NCBI GenBank assembly: GCA_036925085.1
Contig: JAUPFP010000026.1
Location: forward strand, 1,576,001-1,640,000
Source of the DNA: Brachycybe producta
Lineage: Eukaryota > Arthropoda > Diplopoda > Playtdesmida > Andrognathidae
DNA length: 64,000 nt
Direction: 5' to 3'
Shown: piece after piece, positions 23,640 through 36,025 of the stretch
Position numbering within the stretch: position 1 is the stretch's first letter
How the letters are laid out: each line of letters opens with the position of its first letter
The notes under the pieces: generated by a model
Seen by the model: the letters and a program-made list of their open reading frames with translations, nothing else
Told to the model about the DNA's origin: nothing
Database searches by the model: none
Made by a program: the position numbers and the translations under genes

Positions 23640-24052
23640 AACATAATTCTTACCATTTACAATTATAATTAGTACTCTGCTAGCAGCCAAATAGGCCTAT
23701 GGCAGAGGGACATAAAAGTCAACATGCTGCATTAAGCATTGTCAAGCACATATAAAAAACAAAATGAATATACAATTGTCAATCACACAAAAGAAAATTA
23801 TCTCCATTCACCACTTCTTCAGAAAGAGAGTTCCATTGTCTTATAACTCTTGGAAAAAAACGACCAATAATATGAATCTGTCCTAGCAAAAATCTGCCTA
23901 ATTTTCCTAGTGGTCAGCCCAGCTCATGTATAGTTCTTTATGAATATCACTGGACTGTGGTTTAGGACAATCACCACGTGTAATTTCTCCAAACAATTTC
24001 AAACTTAACTCAGCCCTGCGATGTGCCAAACTATGCCATTGTAGCACTGACA
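23640..24052 (-). pseudogene. 3' fragment of CR1/Jockey-like LINE
   Basis: Matches the 3' ends of the fragments at 660-2160 and 52957-53488 (AGTACTCTGCTAGCAGCCAA, ATGGCAGAGGG, CATTCACCACTTCTTCAG). No RT core remains. Confidence 0.75.
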
Positions 24053-24274
24053 CCAAAAAAAGATTTATACATATTTTTGCAGAGAAATATAATTATTAAT
24101 TACATTTGGTAATAGCAAAAGCTATCATTCCAGTTAAAAATTACATGTTGAAATAAATGATAACATAGCACTGTATAAGTTTTTATTTATATACATCTTC
24201 AAGTCATGGTTGGTGAGCACGAAATGTTTTTTTAAATTTGTTTGTTTATATTTTTAATATTATGTTTTTAAAGC

Positions 24275-24697
24275 CTCGTTTTCACTGTGTGAGTTTTTTC
24301 GTGAGAGTAACTGTAATGAAAGTTACGATAGTTCACTCACGGTAGCAACTGTCTACATGTCTTGAAGTAACGTGATCGTTCTATCATGACACTGATGTTT
24401 GACAGCACAAAACATAGCAGCAGTTAAGAAATGTGTTTGAGTCAACAACAATGTTGCCTCCTCTCTACAGAAACCAAATTTCCCTACAAAGGGAATTTTT
24501 CTCTACAACTGGTGACTCAATATCTATTATAGTTACTATAACTGTCGCAATAGTAGTATCAACTATCTTAGTCAAACGAGATACTGTGATAGTGCTATCG
24601 TAACAGTGTGATAGTGACTATCATGTAGTCTGCACGATAATAGTTCTCGCGATAGTTGCTGTTATAACAGCAACTATTGTGAAAACGAGGCGTAATT
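24275..24697. mobile_element. Uninterrupted MITE with AAGCCTCGTTTTCAC ends
   Basis: Ends AAGCCTCGTTTTCACTGTG and ATTGTGAAAACGAGGC. The interior is full of inverted CTATCGT/ACGATAG motifs. A second copy at 52662-53582 carries a LINE insertion; this one shows the uninterrupted site. Confidence 0.75.
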
Positions 24698-25797
24698 CCA
24701 TATTCTTGAAGAAATTTTTTTAAGAAATTTTAAAAATGACTATTTAGAAGAACTAACTAGTAATTAATGCAAAAAATGATTAAATCTTTTAAGTATATTT
24801 TTTTTATTTTTGTAATAAAATTGTAATTTTTATTTATACTTGAGTGATACAAAGCATTTGTCTTCTAGCAGTAGTACCAAATATAAAATAATAATTTTAA
24901 CCTAAATAAAGTAGAAGAGTTACTACTTTTGTTGTCATTGTTGTTACACATTGTTATTCGATCGTACATAATCCAATTTGATAGTTTCAACACACTTGAT
25001 TTTAATAAATAAGACTGGTTTACATCTTGTCGGCTACTTGCCTTCACAGCCTGCCCAGTATTATTCGACTGTTTTCGAATGTATAATTTTTCCGACTTCT
25101 ATCATTTTCAATACGCCATCTGTCGGAGAGGCTTAATTGGATGACTTTTTAATTTGCACCGTGATCCTTTACCCTGAGTACATTTTGAGTTCTGTACTTG
25201 TGTGACAAGATCACGTGAAAAACACTGTGCCATTACTTCGGCGAAAAATTGTTTTCATATTTTATAGTTTTGCTCTATATATTTCGATGTAGGCAGGGGC
25301 CCCTCCTTATATTGAGGTGTGGTGTAGTATTTTGTGTCATTCCAATTGATAGAAAGGAAATGTGATTGCCACTTGAGTACAAACAGGTGGCTTAACATGC
25401 AGTAAAATATTTGGCAAAAGAAACTACAACACTTCAAGTAGGCCTAGTAAAAATCAGGAAATCCCACCGTTCATTATCATATTTGTTACCACACACGTAT
25501 AAGATGCAATTTTAAAATGTGTTTCGTTATGTGTGCAAGACCTTTTGGCATAACCTGTTTGGTGCCTGCAATTTTAGCATAAAAGATTAAAGTGAAACAC
25601 TATGGAGATTGATCACGAGGCTGTTGGCAACAGCATGCATTAAAATTCATTATTACATCTAATAATGAGCAGAAGTGCACATTGAGACACACGTGTTCGT
25701 CGTGTAGACACGGCATGGCTAAATTATTCACCTTAATATACGCCTTAGGCCTTGTTTCCATTTGGGTGAAAATTTGAACGTAATATGTCCTTGGCGT
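24698..25797. other. Intergenic, nothing recognised
   Basis: AT-rich; short ORFs at 24865-25047 and 25255-25437 lack motifs. Confidence 0.4.
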
Positions 25798-26243
25798 CAG
25801 TGGCGTAGCATATGGGGGGGGGTCAGCCCCGGGCGGCACTTTTTTGGGGGGGCGACACCAACGAAAAGAAGTTTTTTTTCCTGTCGGGATAGTAGAAGGG
25901 TCTCTATAAAATGCAGAAACTGCAGAGCAGCAGAAAGATAAAATTATGCTCGCAGAATGTATTCTGCAATCCAGCATTATTTTGTAAGCCTGGAAAACAT
26001 AGACCCATTGAATACAAATGAAAATTGATCTTTGATAAGTAATTGCTATCCGGTACTGGTTTATTTAATAAAGTTTCATAATTAATATAAAATTATATAA
26101 ACCATTTCAATCACAAGATATCGATAATTTCGGTTACCCCCCCCCCCCCCCTCCCACTGATGTGTATTGTTGTGTTTTTCATGAGAGTGGCGGCGGCAAA
26201 CTCAAGCACCGCCACGGTGGCACAAACTCTTGCTACGCCACTG
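25798..26243. mobile_element. hAT-like non-autonomous element
   Basis: Ends CAGTGGCGTAGCATA and TTGCTACGCCACTG. Flanks CTTGGCGT and CTTGGCCT are an 8-base duplication with one mismatch. Same family as 12352-12823. Confidence 0.75.
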
Positions 26244-27186
26244 CTTGGCCTCGGAGTCAATGTTGAAAAAAAAAAATTCAAAATTAGAAACTTGAATATT
26301 ACGAATATATACAGTAGTTCAAAATAAACAAGACATTCTTAAAATCGCCTTTTTCGGGGGTGGGGGGGGAATCGAATTTAGAAGAACTACTTAGAAACCG
26401 GAACATGTACGTTCGTGAGGATGGAGCAAGCAAGCTTATGATACTAGAGCTTATTTTTATGCACCCAGAGGAAGGAAAATAAGACCCAGAGCATATAATT
26501 CTTTGCTCAATTGTTGCACTTGTAAGATTATATACAATTTGCTTTTTGCTTTGCAGGATTTTTCATGAAAAAAAGGAATATTCAATATAATACTTACAAT
26601 AATTCTAATTCAGAAATTTTTATGAATGCAGTCAGTGTAGCAAACGCTTGAAAAATTAAGCATTTATGCCAAAAACTTTGATAGCATACGGTTTCCATTA
26701 CAAAACTGATTTGATGACGGCAAAGTATTAGAAGAAAAAAAAACTATACTTAACTCAGATATGTTACTACAAATTTATAATTACATTTTAAAATTAATAT
26801 TCGTTAATTTCCAACAAAAAAATATGTATCTTTTGGTGTGTAAGGGAAAGTGAAATTGGGCAATGTAAATTTCTTTTCAGCGTTGTTCAAACTGTTGCAC
26901 ACTCTCTTGCGACATGGGCTTCATTCAAGAATGGCTAAATTAATACGACCCTCTTTGCAAAAAAACTGTCCTATAAACGTTTAAAATTCCACATAGTTTG
27001 TTTGAAAATTACTACTGTTTTATGTATGCACAGCTGAAAGAACAACTTGATAGAAATTGGGGTAACTGCACTCATAAACGGCCACTTGTTCTCCATGTGT
27101 TGCTATTCCTAATATCTTATGGTGGTAGTAGGTGTGTGTAAGCCCTTCTAAATCGAAGCCAATTCTCAACGAAAACCTGGGATGAA
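26244..27186. other. Intergenic, nothing recognised
   Basis: No exon, repeat boundary or domain seen; contains short G and A homopolymers. Confidence 0.4.
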
Positions 27187-27901
27187 GAGGCTACATCACA
27201 AAATTACTTAGAAAAATCTCCGCAAAGAGTGCTTAGCATCGTTTTTCTATTGAGTCCATAGACCTAATGTTAAAGGAAAAATGATAATTTTTAAAATACA
27301 CAGTTGCGGCAATATGTTTATTTTTCATATTTAAAGTTGTCCAATATTAAGTTTTCAAAGTGCAATGTGTACCTTAAATATATGGTGACCGAGTGATGTA
27401 ATGACAAAAAATTGGTATGTGCGGTTCTATTTTTAAAAACTTTCAAAATCGCGAATTTTTATGAGACACCCAAATAAGAAAAAAAAAACATCCATTAAAA
27501 TGCTTGTAAAAATAATTTTAAAAAACCACGTGCACTAATGTGTTGGCTTCACTTTTTTAATTGTGGGTTTTTAAAATTATTTTTAGGTATTTTTACGAAC
27601 ATGTTAATGGATGTGTTTTTCTTACAAGCTGGTACTCAATCGAGTGAGAAATTCGCGATTTTGAAATATTTTTTTAAAAATATAACCCGACTCACTCAAT
27701 CAGCATATATTTAAGGTGCACATTGCACTTTGAAAACTTAATATTGGACAACTTTAAATATGAAAAATAAACATTTTGCCGCGACTGTTTATTTTAAAAA
27801 TTATTATTTTTCCTTTAACATTGGGTCTATGGACTCAATAGAAAAACGATGCTAAGCACTCTTTGCGGAAATTTTTCGAAGTAATTTTGTGATGTAGCCT
27901 C
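27187..27901. mobile_element. TTAA foldback family, copy 4
   Basis: Left end GAGGCTACATCACAAAATTA, right end TTTTGTGATGTAGCCTC followed by TTAA; the left flank has decayed to TGAA. Near full length with both arms. Confidence 0.85.
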
Positions 27902-28367
27902 TTAAATAGTTTTTCAGTTGTTATTTTATGTTATGACAAGCAGCGAAGTTTTTTTTTTCTTCAAAATGTATGTTGAAAACAATATTTTTTGTATTAAGTA
28001 TTGAACCCGCCTTTTTTTTTACTTATTGTATGGATGATTGAATATCATTTTGTGATTGGAAGCCAATACATTTTTATTTGTTTATAACATTTCTCTCTGT
28101 TTTCTTTGTAAATTAACCTTTTCCGTTTGTGGATTTTAGTAATTCCGGACATTTAGCTGATAAACATGCTTTGGTAGTCTTCCATTGTGATTATTATCAC
28201 AATGTAGAGACTCCGTTATCAATTCATTTGTTTTAAAATTCACAACACAATTTGATTATAATTGCAATTTATAAATAAATGCTAATATTTAACATTGAAA
28301 GTGGATATTTTTCATTGGAATGAATGAAACCAAAAAAAATAAATGGTTATTGGAAAGTGTGCCTAAT

Positions 28368-28652
28368 ATCTAGTACACATCTGATAATTTAAATGCATTT
28401 AATTAATAAGTGTGTTCTACAGAGGCTTGTGAAGGACAAACAATATGTCGAATTCAATTTATTCAGTTAATAATCTGGAAATATTGAGTTAATACTTAAA
28501 TATAATTAGATAAACTATTAACAAAATATTGATTTAGTATTTTAATTTAAAATCTTAATAATAAAGTCAGTTTTTATTTGGTGTTCATGTTCCGTATATA
28601 ATTCACCTAAACACATTTAATTTGAATTCATTTAACTCGTGTGTACAAGGTT
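28368..28652. mobile_element. AT-rich MITE, copy 1 of 2
   Basis: Nearly identical to 50367-50665. Ends GTACACATCTGATAATTTAA and TTTAACTCGTGTGTAC are inverted. Shared interior landmarks are TGTTCTACAGAGGC and CAATATGTCGAATTCAATTT. Confidence 0.75.
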
Positions 28653-28710
28653 TACAGTAAATTTCTGAAATCGACTGGTTACATAAATTATATTATAAAT
28701 TAAATTACAG

Positions 28711-28861
28711 GCATCTGTAGATAGCTTCAGAATTTCTTTGGCTCCGCCTTTAATAAGTGTCAGACCAAATATCAATCAATTAGAAATAAAAAGGGCGGGG
28801 CATGTGACATTAGACCACAAAAGTGCGGTGGCAAAGAAATTCTGAAGCTGTCTACAGATGC
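28711..28861. mobile_element. Diverged relative of the GC-box MITE
   Basis: Near-perfect ends GCATCTGTAGATAGCTTCAG and CTGAAGCTGTCTACAGATGC, with GGCTCCGCC inside. Retains the AGAATTTCTTTGGCTCCGCC pattern shared with 60731-60887. Confidence 0.65.
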
Positions 28862-28989
28862 GTGTATTAAATTAGTTTAACCAGAAGCCAAACATTGTCT
28901 CAATGAGCTGGGTTACATAGCACGCAATTACAAAAGCACAGAATAGACATGAAAGTGCAAATATAGGGTTGGACAGTAGGTATTCTGTC

Positions 28990-29200
28990 CTTTAGTTATT
29001 AAATTCAGCATGGTATTGTTTCATACACTTTTGCCTTTAAATATCAAAAGGAGGAAAAATTCAGGTGCACTTAAGTCAGGAGATCTACTGGTCAGTTGAT
29101 GTTGCCAAACCTTGAAACCAATTCGCTCAGAAAAAATTCTCCTCAAAATAGCCATATTTTGGCTTGACTCTTGAGGTGTATGATGTTTTTCCATCTTGTT
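28990..29200 (-). pseudogene. Mariner-like transposase remnant
   Basis: The minus strand encodes QLTSRSPDLSAPEFFLL, resembling the RSPDLTP.DFFL block near the last catalytic Asp of mariner-type transposases. Only about 60 residues survive. Confidence 0.5.
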
Positions 29201-29427
29201 CAAATCAGATATTTTGTCTGGAACCTGTGCAGCACTTCAAAAAAATGTTTCCAATATCTGTTGTCATAAAAAAGTATGGTTTACTGTCTGCACAAACAAT
29301 AGACTTTGTAGTTAAGCATATTTCTACTGCAAATGTACAATGGTTCATTGACTAGAGACATGTTTTTTGGCACTTGTGATTGAAACATTTGGTTGAACCA
29401 TTGACCATTTTAGGATTGCATAAAAAG

Positions 29428-30292
29428 CAGGGTTTATAAAAATCGTGTTTTTTAAAAAAAAAAAAAAAAACAGTTTTTTTGTTTTAAACAGGTTTTTTTT
29501 TGTTTTAAACAGTTTTTTTTTACAATTTTTTTTTATAAAACTTCTAAAAAATTCTAAAAATCTAAAAATTCTAACAAGTATTAACTTATCAAGCAATATG
29601 AAAAGCTAATAATTGAAGTTTGTGCCCATATTAATTGTATTTTATCAATACTTAGAAGTTAGTACTCACTGACAATACAAAACTCAATTCATATAAACAG
29701 AAGACACTTTGTATTTCTTTTTCACATACATTTCAACTGCTTACTATGTCCCTTGTTTAATGTTTTTTTTATATCTAAATCATATTTTAATTATTAAATG
29801 AGTTTTTGTTCTAATTTGAAAACAAAATTTCTACATTACTTTTTTGTAAAATACAAACAATAAACTACAAATAGACTGAAAATTTGAAACCTTCAATAAG
29901 ACTTTCTAAAGTCTAAATTCCAAAGAAAACCTAAGACAAGGAATGGAATCAGAATACTTTATGATTACAGAAACAACTCACACTACACCTAAAATCTACA
30001 GTAAAGGCTCATTTTATAATTACCAGTGAAGATAAGAGTAGGAACCTATGAAAATAAATTATTTCCTTCTAGTGAGAATGACTATGGAAGCTAATCCCAC
30101 ACTCCTACACAAAAGAGTGAATTGAACTTTGATACATCACATGAGACATGATGAAAACAATGAATTTAACTCGAAAAAAGGAGTGTAAAAGTATTTTTTT
30201 GTTTAAAACACTTGTTTTCTTTAAAAAACAAGGTGTTTTAAACAGCGTTTTAAACACTTTTAAACAAACGTGTTTTAAACATATAAACCCTG
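29428..30292. mobile_element. hAT-like element with perfect 8-base target duplication
   Basis: Ends CAGGGTTTATAAAAA and TATAAACCCTG, flanked by ATAAAAAG at 29420-29427 and 30293-30300. The subterminal regions are repeats of GTTTTAAAC. No transposase ORF, so non-autonomous. Confidence 0.8.
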
Positions 30293-30535
30293 ATAAAAAG
30301 CCAGCATGTTTAGGTTTATGGTGGAACATAACATGCGACACAAGCACCATAACAAGCACCATAAGATGTCACTTTGCTGAAACGTCAAATTATAGGCCCT
30401 TAAATGATAACAATTTGTTTAAAGCAAAGAATACTGAAGATGGAAAATACTTTAAAAATTATAGTTGATTAGACTTCATATAATTCATGAATAATAAGAT
30501 AAGGTTATTTTCAATGGTCAAAGAAAAACATAAAA

Positions 30536-30600
30536 CTAGTGGGGTAATCCGTCATAAATGACGTGAGTAACCCGTCATGTATGACGGGACGTTCTAGTTT
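30536..30600. repeat. Palindromic GTCATAAATGAC motif block
   Basis: CTAGTGGGGTAATCCGTCAT and a second GTAACCCGTCATGTATGACGGG follow one another. A related sequence appears inverted near 61100-61145. Confidence 0.5.
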
Positions 30601-30677
30601 TAACTATTTTATTCAAATACTGAAGGTTACTCAAAGAAGGACATTTCCTTCTCCCCTCTCCCCAACCGCCCTCACAT

Positions 30678-31697
30678 GTGGTTCTGCCGCCCTCATTTGT
30701 GGTTCTGGCCGATCGTAACCGAGTCTTGGAAACTAAGCTGGCTTCGGCTTTGGCTGGGGCTCATGCACACCACCAATGTCAGCAAATTGCAGTTCCTCAG
30801 CCCACGAATGGTCGAGCTCCCTCTTCACCCAGCTATGCAGGGGTTCTTCGGGGTGGTTCACCTCCCCCAGCCATGCACAACACTTCTGTGGCTAAATTCA
30901 CATATGAAGATATGTCACATGCCCGTCGTCATCAACCACCCTCCTTTGCTTTGGTCATCAAGTCCCAGACGGCAAGTCAATCTCCTGAGGCTACCCGAAA
31001 AGATCTGCGGAAGAAAATCGAGCCACAGGCCCTTGGCGGCAGCTTCCGTTCTGTCCGAACCACAAAGTCTGGGGCCCTTGTCATTGAATGTACTTCTAAA
31101 GAGCAGCACCAAAAACTGGCAGCAACAGTATCTACACTTCGGGGGTACACCTCTACCAATATCTCCTCCACTCGAAAGCCACGAGTCATCATTACTGGCG
31201 TCGACTCTGACCTGGACCCTACTGGTATTGTGGATGACATTATTACCAAAAATGAAGTTCTGATTGCAAATGCTGGCGGGACTGAGGAATTCCAGAAAGG
31301 ATTTAATATCGTGACCCACCGCAAGTGTCGCAACCCTACCCGTATGAACATCATTGCCGAGGTCACACCCAAGGTCTTTTCTGCCTGTATCGGGGTTGGC
31401 AAGCTCAATGTTGGATGGATGAGCCACTGTGTTGAGGAGCTCTTGGAAGTGTCACGATGCTATCGATGTAATGGACTTGGACACATTTCCAGAACATGCG
31501 AAGTACAACAATCTAAGTACCTGCGGTGTGGGGGAGATCACATTGCGAAAGACTGCACCGCAACTCACCCAGACTGTTCTAACTGCCGCCGTGCCGGACT
31601 CTCCCTACGAGCCCACCTCACAACTGACGTGAAGTGCCCAGTTTACATGTCGCGATTAGACCTGTTGAAGCACCAAACGGACTATGGATCACAATAG
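30678..31697 (+). CDS. LINE ORF1 (gag-like, zinc knuckles)
   Basis: A 339-residue retrotransposon nucleic-acid-binding protein. The N-terminal third is Pro/Ser/Gln-rich; the C-terminus carries a CCHC knuckle (CYRCNGLGHISRTC), a second knuckle whose first cysteine is Tyr (YLRCGGDHIAKDC) and a third Cys-rich stretch (CSNCRRAG). It overlaps the next ORF by 14 bases, the usual LINE arrangement. The lost cysteine suggests decay. Confidence 0.85.
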   Translation: MVLPPSFVVLADRNRVLETKLASALAGAHAHHQCQQIAVPQPTNGRAPSSPSYAGVLRGGSPPPAMHNTSVAKFTYEDMSHARRHQPPSFALVIKSQTASQSPEATRKDLRKKIEPQALGGSFRSVRTTKSGALVIECTSKEQHQKLAATVSTLRGYTSTNISSTRKPRVIITGVDSDLDPTGIVDDIITKNEVLIANAGGTEEFQKGFNIVTHRKCRNPTRMNIIAEVTPKVFSACIGVGKLNVGWMSHCVEELLEVSRCYRCNGLGHISRTCEVQQSKYLRCGGDHIAKDCTATHPDCSNCRRAGLSLRAHLTTDVKCPVYMSRLDLLKHQTDYGSQ

Positions 31698-32670
31698 CCA
31701 TCCTCAAGTTATGACGCCTATTCGGATCCTTCAAATCAACCTGGGAAGATCCAAAGTTGCTGGTGCTCTTCTGCAATCATTCGGTAAGGACTATGATGTT
31801 GTGTGTGTTCAGGAGCCCTCTCCATGGCTACTGGGTTCTGGTGGTGGCACACGTGCTGCTCCTGAGCCCAGGGTGGGGAGGATCCTCACCATGGCCCGTC
31901 ACCCCACTTGGACAATGTTGGAACTAAAACAGTTTACCTCTGCATACATGGTTGTGACACTATTCAAGATCAACAACAGCAGCCAGTGGCTGTTGGCCAA
32001 CATCTACACCTTTCCTGACAATGATAAGCTACTACGTATCACCACAACCATATTGGAGGCTTTGACCACCATCAACCGTACCTACACCTGCCCCATAGTG
32101 GTTTTAGGAGACTTTAATGCCAAACACCCAGCTTGGGGGTTTGACAAGTCCAATCTTCGTGGTATTGCCTGGATGGATTTCGCTGTATCATATGGATTTC
32201 ACATTCGCAATGATGATCACTTTGGCCCAACCTTCAGTACTGTCAATGGTGAGAGCTTCATAGACCTGACCTTGACAAAAGGAGTTCAGAATTGCTCTTG
32301 GGAGATACTTGATGAAGAGTCTCACAGCAACCATCGCTACATTGCCACGCGGTTTACCATATCAACATCAGCCCATAGCAACGAACAGCACTTCATTTGG
32401 AAGAAAGCAGACTGGTCGATTTTCCAAGACATTATCTCTAGTGGAGCAGCCTTAGCCATTGGTGATCTGTCTGATGTGCATAGCTCAGCTACTCGTTTCC
32501 AGGACTTGTGCATCAAAGCATGCCACGCCTCTATGCCATACATGCCAGCCACCCCTAAACAATCCTGTGCATGGTGGAATTCTGACCTTCAACATGCCCG
32601 CCGTACTGTACGGAAGGCCCGCAAGTCTTTTCAACAAGAGAAAGCCCAGCTAGACGCCTGCATCTTCTAG
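31684..32670 (+). CDS. LINE ORF2 part 1: APE-type endonuclease
   Basis: An endonuclease/exonuclease/phosphatase domain that nicks target DNA for retrotransposition. Motifs in order: LQINLGRSKVA, VCVQEP with the catalytic Glu, NIYTF, VVLGDFNAKHPAWG, FIDLTLT and ESHSNHRYI with the catalytic His. The style fits the R1/I/LOA group of LINEs. The frame stops at 32668-32670, before the reverse transcriptase. Confidence 0.88.
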   Translation: MDHNSHPQVMTPIRILQINLGRSKVAGALLQSFGKDYDVVCVQEPSPWLLGSGGGTRAAPEPRVGRILTMARHPTWTMLELKQFTSAYMVVTLFKINNSSQWLLANIYTFPDNDKLLRITTTILEALTTINRTYTCPIVVLGDFNAKHPAWGFDKSNLRGIAWMDFAVSYGFHIRNDDHFGPTFSTVNGESFIDLTLTKGVQNCSWEILDEESHSNHRYIATRFTISTSAHSNEQHFIWKKADWSIFQDIISSGAALAIGDLSDVHSSATRFQDLCIKACHASMPYMPATPKQSCAWWNSDLQHARRTVRKARKSFQQEKAQLDACIF

Positions 32671-32777
32671 AATCTTTTCGTCTCGAGCGGAGGAACTTCA
32701 AACAACTGGTCCTTGATACAAAACTATGATCTTGGAAGGCCTATTGTGGGCAAGTAAAAGCAACATCTCCCTTTGGA

Positions 32778-34311
32778 ATGCCCTACAAAATATTGGCCGG
32801 GAAACGTAAAAGCCTGTCCTCTCCTACTTCAATTAAGCTGGAGGATGGCACATGGACGAAGGATGCTGATGAAACATCTGTGGCTCTGCTCAATGAATAC
32901 TTTCCACAGGATAACCCCGAGAGTGACACACACCAACAAAGGGAAATTCGATCTAGGGCTAAGCTATGCACAGGAAATGCTCCTGACATTCCCTTCTCAT
33001 CAAAAGAACTGCGTGATGCCGTCCTGAGCTTTGCTATTGACAAAGCCCCAGGATGTGATGGCTTTCCACCTGCTGGACTTCGACATGTCCTTTTAGCTGC
33101 TGGAGAAGAATGGTTACAGATGTTAAATAAGTGCTACGAAAAAAGTGTGTTCCCTAGTGTGTGGAAACTGTCACAAGTGGTATGGCTACCTAAAAAGAGT
33201 GGGAATCGAGTTCGCCCTATTTGCCTCACCTGTTCTGGGGAAAGTATTAGACAAACTCGTGGCTCGCCGACTTAACTACTTTTTAGAGAAACATGGCCAT
33301 CTCTCGCCTGAACAGTTTGGTTTTCGTCAGGGGCACAGTTCAGTGGCTGCTATTGAAAGCTACGTGCGATGGACAAAACATACATTGGCCAGAGGTGATC
33401 ATGCCCTTGCTGTTGCATTGGACATCTCCAATGCATTCAACTGTGCCTGGCACCCTGCTATACTTGATGGATTGCGTACAGTGCAATGCCCGGAGAACCT
33501 CTTCCGCCTTATTTCATCTTTTCTATCTGGCTGTTCAGTGCAGTCTGGAACAGTACAGCATCAGGCAACAACTGGTTGCCCTCAGGGTTCTTGCATGGGC
33601 CCAGTGTTGTGGCTGGTGCTGATGGAATCATGGCTGACAAGAATCAAGAGTGTCATCTCCTGCCAGGATCGTGTTCAGGCTTTTGCAGATGACTCACTAG
33701 GTTTGCTGTGTGGTCGATCAGTACGAAGTCTAGAAGCTAAGTTCCGGGACTTTTGGTCATGTTGTACAGAGTGGGCCACCCTCATGAAGCTGTCTTATGC
33801 AGTGGACAAGACTACTGTTCTTTTCCATTCTGCACGTATACTGGTTAAGCAACCTTACCTTCACATGGGAGAAAAAGTAATGAAACCATCTGCTTCAATG
33901 CTGTATCTTGGAGTGATGATCGACCCACGCTTTGACTGGTCTCTTCACATCCGATATCTCCAAGGGAGGGTGGGAAGCATGGCTGCTCGCCTGTTTGCTA
34001 TCTGTGGCCGTGAATGGGGGATGAGTCCGGCAGTGCTGCGGGAGGTATATCGGCGTGCACTTCTCCCTATGCTGCTTTATGGGGCGGAAGTCTGGGGTAA
34101 CAGAGCATCTACTGGCACACTCACCCGTCTTCTGGATGCTACCCAGAGGCCCTTTCTTTTGGCAATAACCAAGGCATTTCGTACAGCACCGACAAGGGCG
34201 CTTCAGGTGCTTTCTGGCTGCCCACCTGTGTTCATCCTTGCACACGGCCATCACGTACTTTGGAAACATCGCCAGGCATACGAGACAATAAGGTTGGCTC
34301 TGCATTTGTAG
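32778..34311 (+). pseudogene. LINE ORF2 part 2: reverse transcriptase, frameshifted
   Basis: Reverse transcriptase blocks are spread over two frames: KAPGCDGFPPAGLRHVL and VWLPKKSGNRVRPI in the first (to about 33215), then LGKVLDKLVARRLNYFLEK, FGFRQGHSSVAAI, ALDISNAFN, TTGCPQGSCMGPVLW and the catalytic AFADDS in the second. One frameshift near 33200 and the stop before 32778 make it inactive. Confidence 0.88.
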
Positions 34312-35160
34312 TAACCAACCGCAATCACGAGTTTCATTCATTGGGGTGCCGTCTACCGGATGAATGTACTGTGTTTCAGGCTGAGCTATTAGCAATCCGG
34401 ATGGCAATTATAATGGGCAGAGAGCGTGCCCCGCGAGGGACAACCATAATGATCTGCTCTGACTCATTATCTGCACTAACTGTTGTGTCATTAGGATCCA
34501 GCACACATGCTGATTCATACCATGCAAATGCTGACATACGTCGCTTTGGGAGTTATGGCAGGCAGATACGCTTGGCCTGGATTAAAGCCCATGCTGGCCA
34601 CACCTGGAACGAGCGTGCTGACCAACTTGCCAAGCTGTGGACTACGTCACTTACAGTGGCAGTTCACAGTCGCGCAATATCGAGCTTCCAGGCAACAGTC
34701 CGAGCTAGGGAACACCGGGAGTGGCAGTCACTGTGGAACCTTTCTAATACCGGCCGTCAAGTCCATGAGCTGCTTCCACAACTGGACCATTCTCATTCTC
34801 ACCACATCTTCTCAGGGAAAATAGTTTTGTTGATGACCGGGCATGGTCCGTTCAATCGCTACCTCCAACGTTTTCGGCTCTCTACTACAGACGGCTGTTG
34901 CCCATGCGAACTTGGTGAGGACACTACAGCACATCCTGTTCCATTGTATGCTTCCCATTCGCACTGCAGCACGTGAACGACTCATCTTGTGGTCCACTAG
35001 AACTGATCTTAGTTGGCCAATCCATCCAGCTGTCCTCTTTCAAGCTGAACACTTGAAGGCAATGCGTGAGTTCGCTAATGAAGCAGTTTTCCGATACCCT
35101 GTTCCTCATGATGATGCCACTACTGACAACAGCTCTGCCAGTGACAGTGATAACTCCTAG
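34260..35160 (+). pseudogene. LINE ORF2 part 3: RNase H and C-terminal tail
   Basis: RNase H motifs FQAELLAIRMA (Glu), ICSDSLSAL (Asp) and WIKAHAGHTWNERAD (His, Asp) are visible, but the usual first Asp motif is not clear. A further frame change near 34900 leads to a tail with HILFHC and an acidic Ser/Asp end at 35158. Presence of RNase H places the element in the I/LOA/R1-like assemblage. Confidence 0.8.
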
Positions 35161-35510
35161 TGAGATAAGTGGCCACCACACCCTTTCAGCTTCTCCCTTA
35201 CAATGACGACTAAATCATCCAAACCGAACATTGGAACTATGATAACAGACCTGCTAATCACAACCTAGTGCATAAACCCTAGCTGCTTCCCTTACAATGA
35301 TGTCTAAATCACCCGAACTGAACATTGGAACTATGATAACACAGACCTGTTAATCACAACCTTGTGCACAAACCCTAGCTGCTAACCTAGAGATACTATG
35401 TTTTGGTGGTACCGGGGAGGGGTAGGAACCTATAGGCTCTTGTCTACCTTCACGGCAAAGACCCTTCTTGTTAAGACTAAATGGTATAAGTGGCCTTAAG
35501 CCTATCAGCG
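35161..35510 (+). repeat. LINE 3' UTR with two tandem copies of about 91 bases
   Basis: CCTTACAATGACGACTAAAT near 35199 recurs as CCTTACAATGATGTCTAAAT near 35290, with matching sequence after it. A GC-richer tail follows, ending around GCGGGTGGGCC. Confidence 0.6.
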
Positions 35511-35649
35511 GGTGGGCCGTAGTTATATTTGCAACATGTGTTTGCTTAAAGGTTTTTGTTCATGTGTTCTTACAGTGTTACATATTGACAGACAGACTTG
35601 GCATAATATATATAATGCCATAAAGCAATGTAACCATCATCTTCAGGTA

Positions 35650-36025
35650 ATAATGCAACTCAGTGTATCTGCAATAATCTTAAAAGCCATGTGGGAGGGG
35701 GGATTGCTCCCAATCACAAATGATTGTCATTCAGGTAAAACAAGACATCATTGTTAAAATGAAATCGTCCAAACAAAGAACTATCAACTGGAAGAGAATT
35801 CCGTAGTCTAATAACATTCGGGAAGAAAAAAACAAAAATATGCATCAGTTCTAGCCATTAATTCTTTTAAAGTCTTTGGAATGCCCTTGCCTTCCCTTAC
35901 GAGGATGTGTATTCAATAAGTCATTGAGTAGGGCAATATCATCATCTGCCAGTAAATGTCCGAAAACGGCAAAACTTTGGTCATTTCTTCGGCCTGCTAA
36001 TGATTCCCATTTTAGTTCCTAAAGC
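35650..36025 (-). pseudogene. 3' fragment of the CR1/Jockey-like LINE seen at 46040
   Basis: Matches the end of that element (GGGGGGATTGCTCCCAAT, GAAATCGTCC, CATTAATTCTTTTAAAGTC). Lies about 220 bases beyond the POLD3 stop codon. Confidence 0.75.

Noticed and set aside
30676..31263. 195-codon and opposite-strand ORFs at 30676-31427
   Set aside because: They are shadows of the LINE gag ORF, which has zinc knuckles in its own frame.
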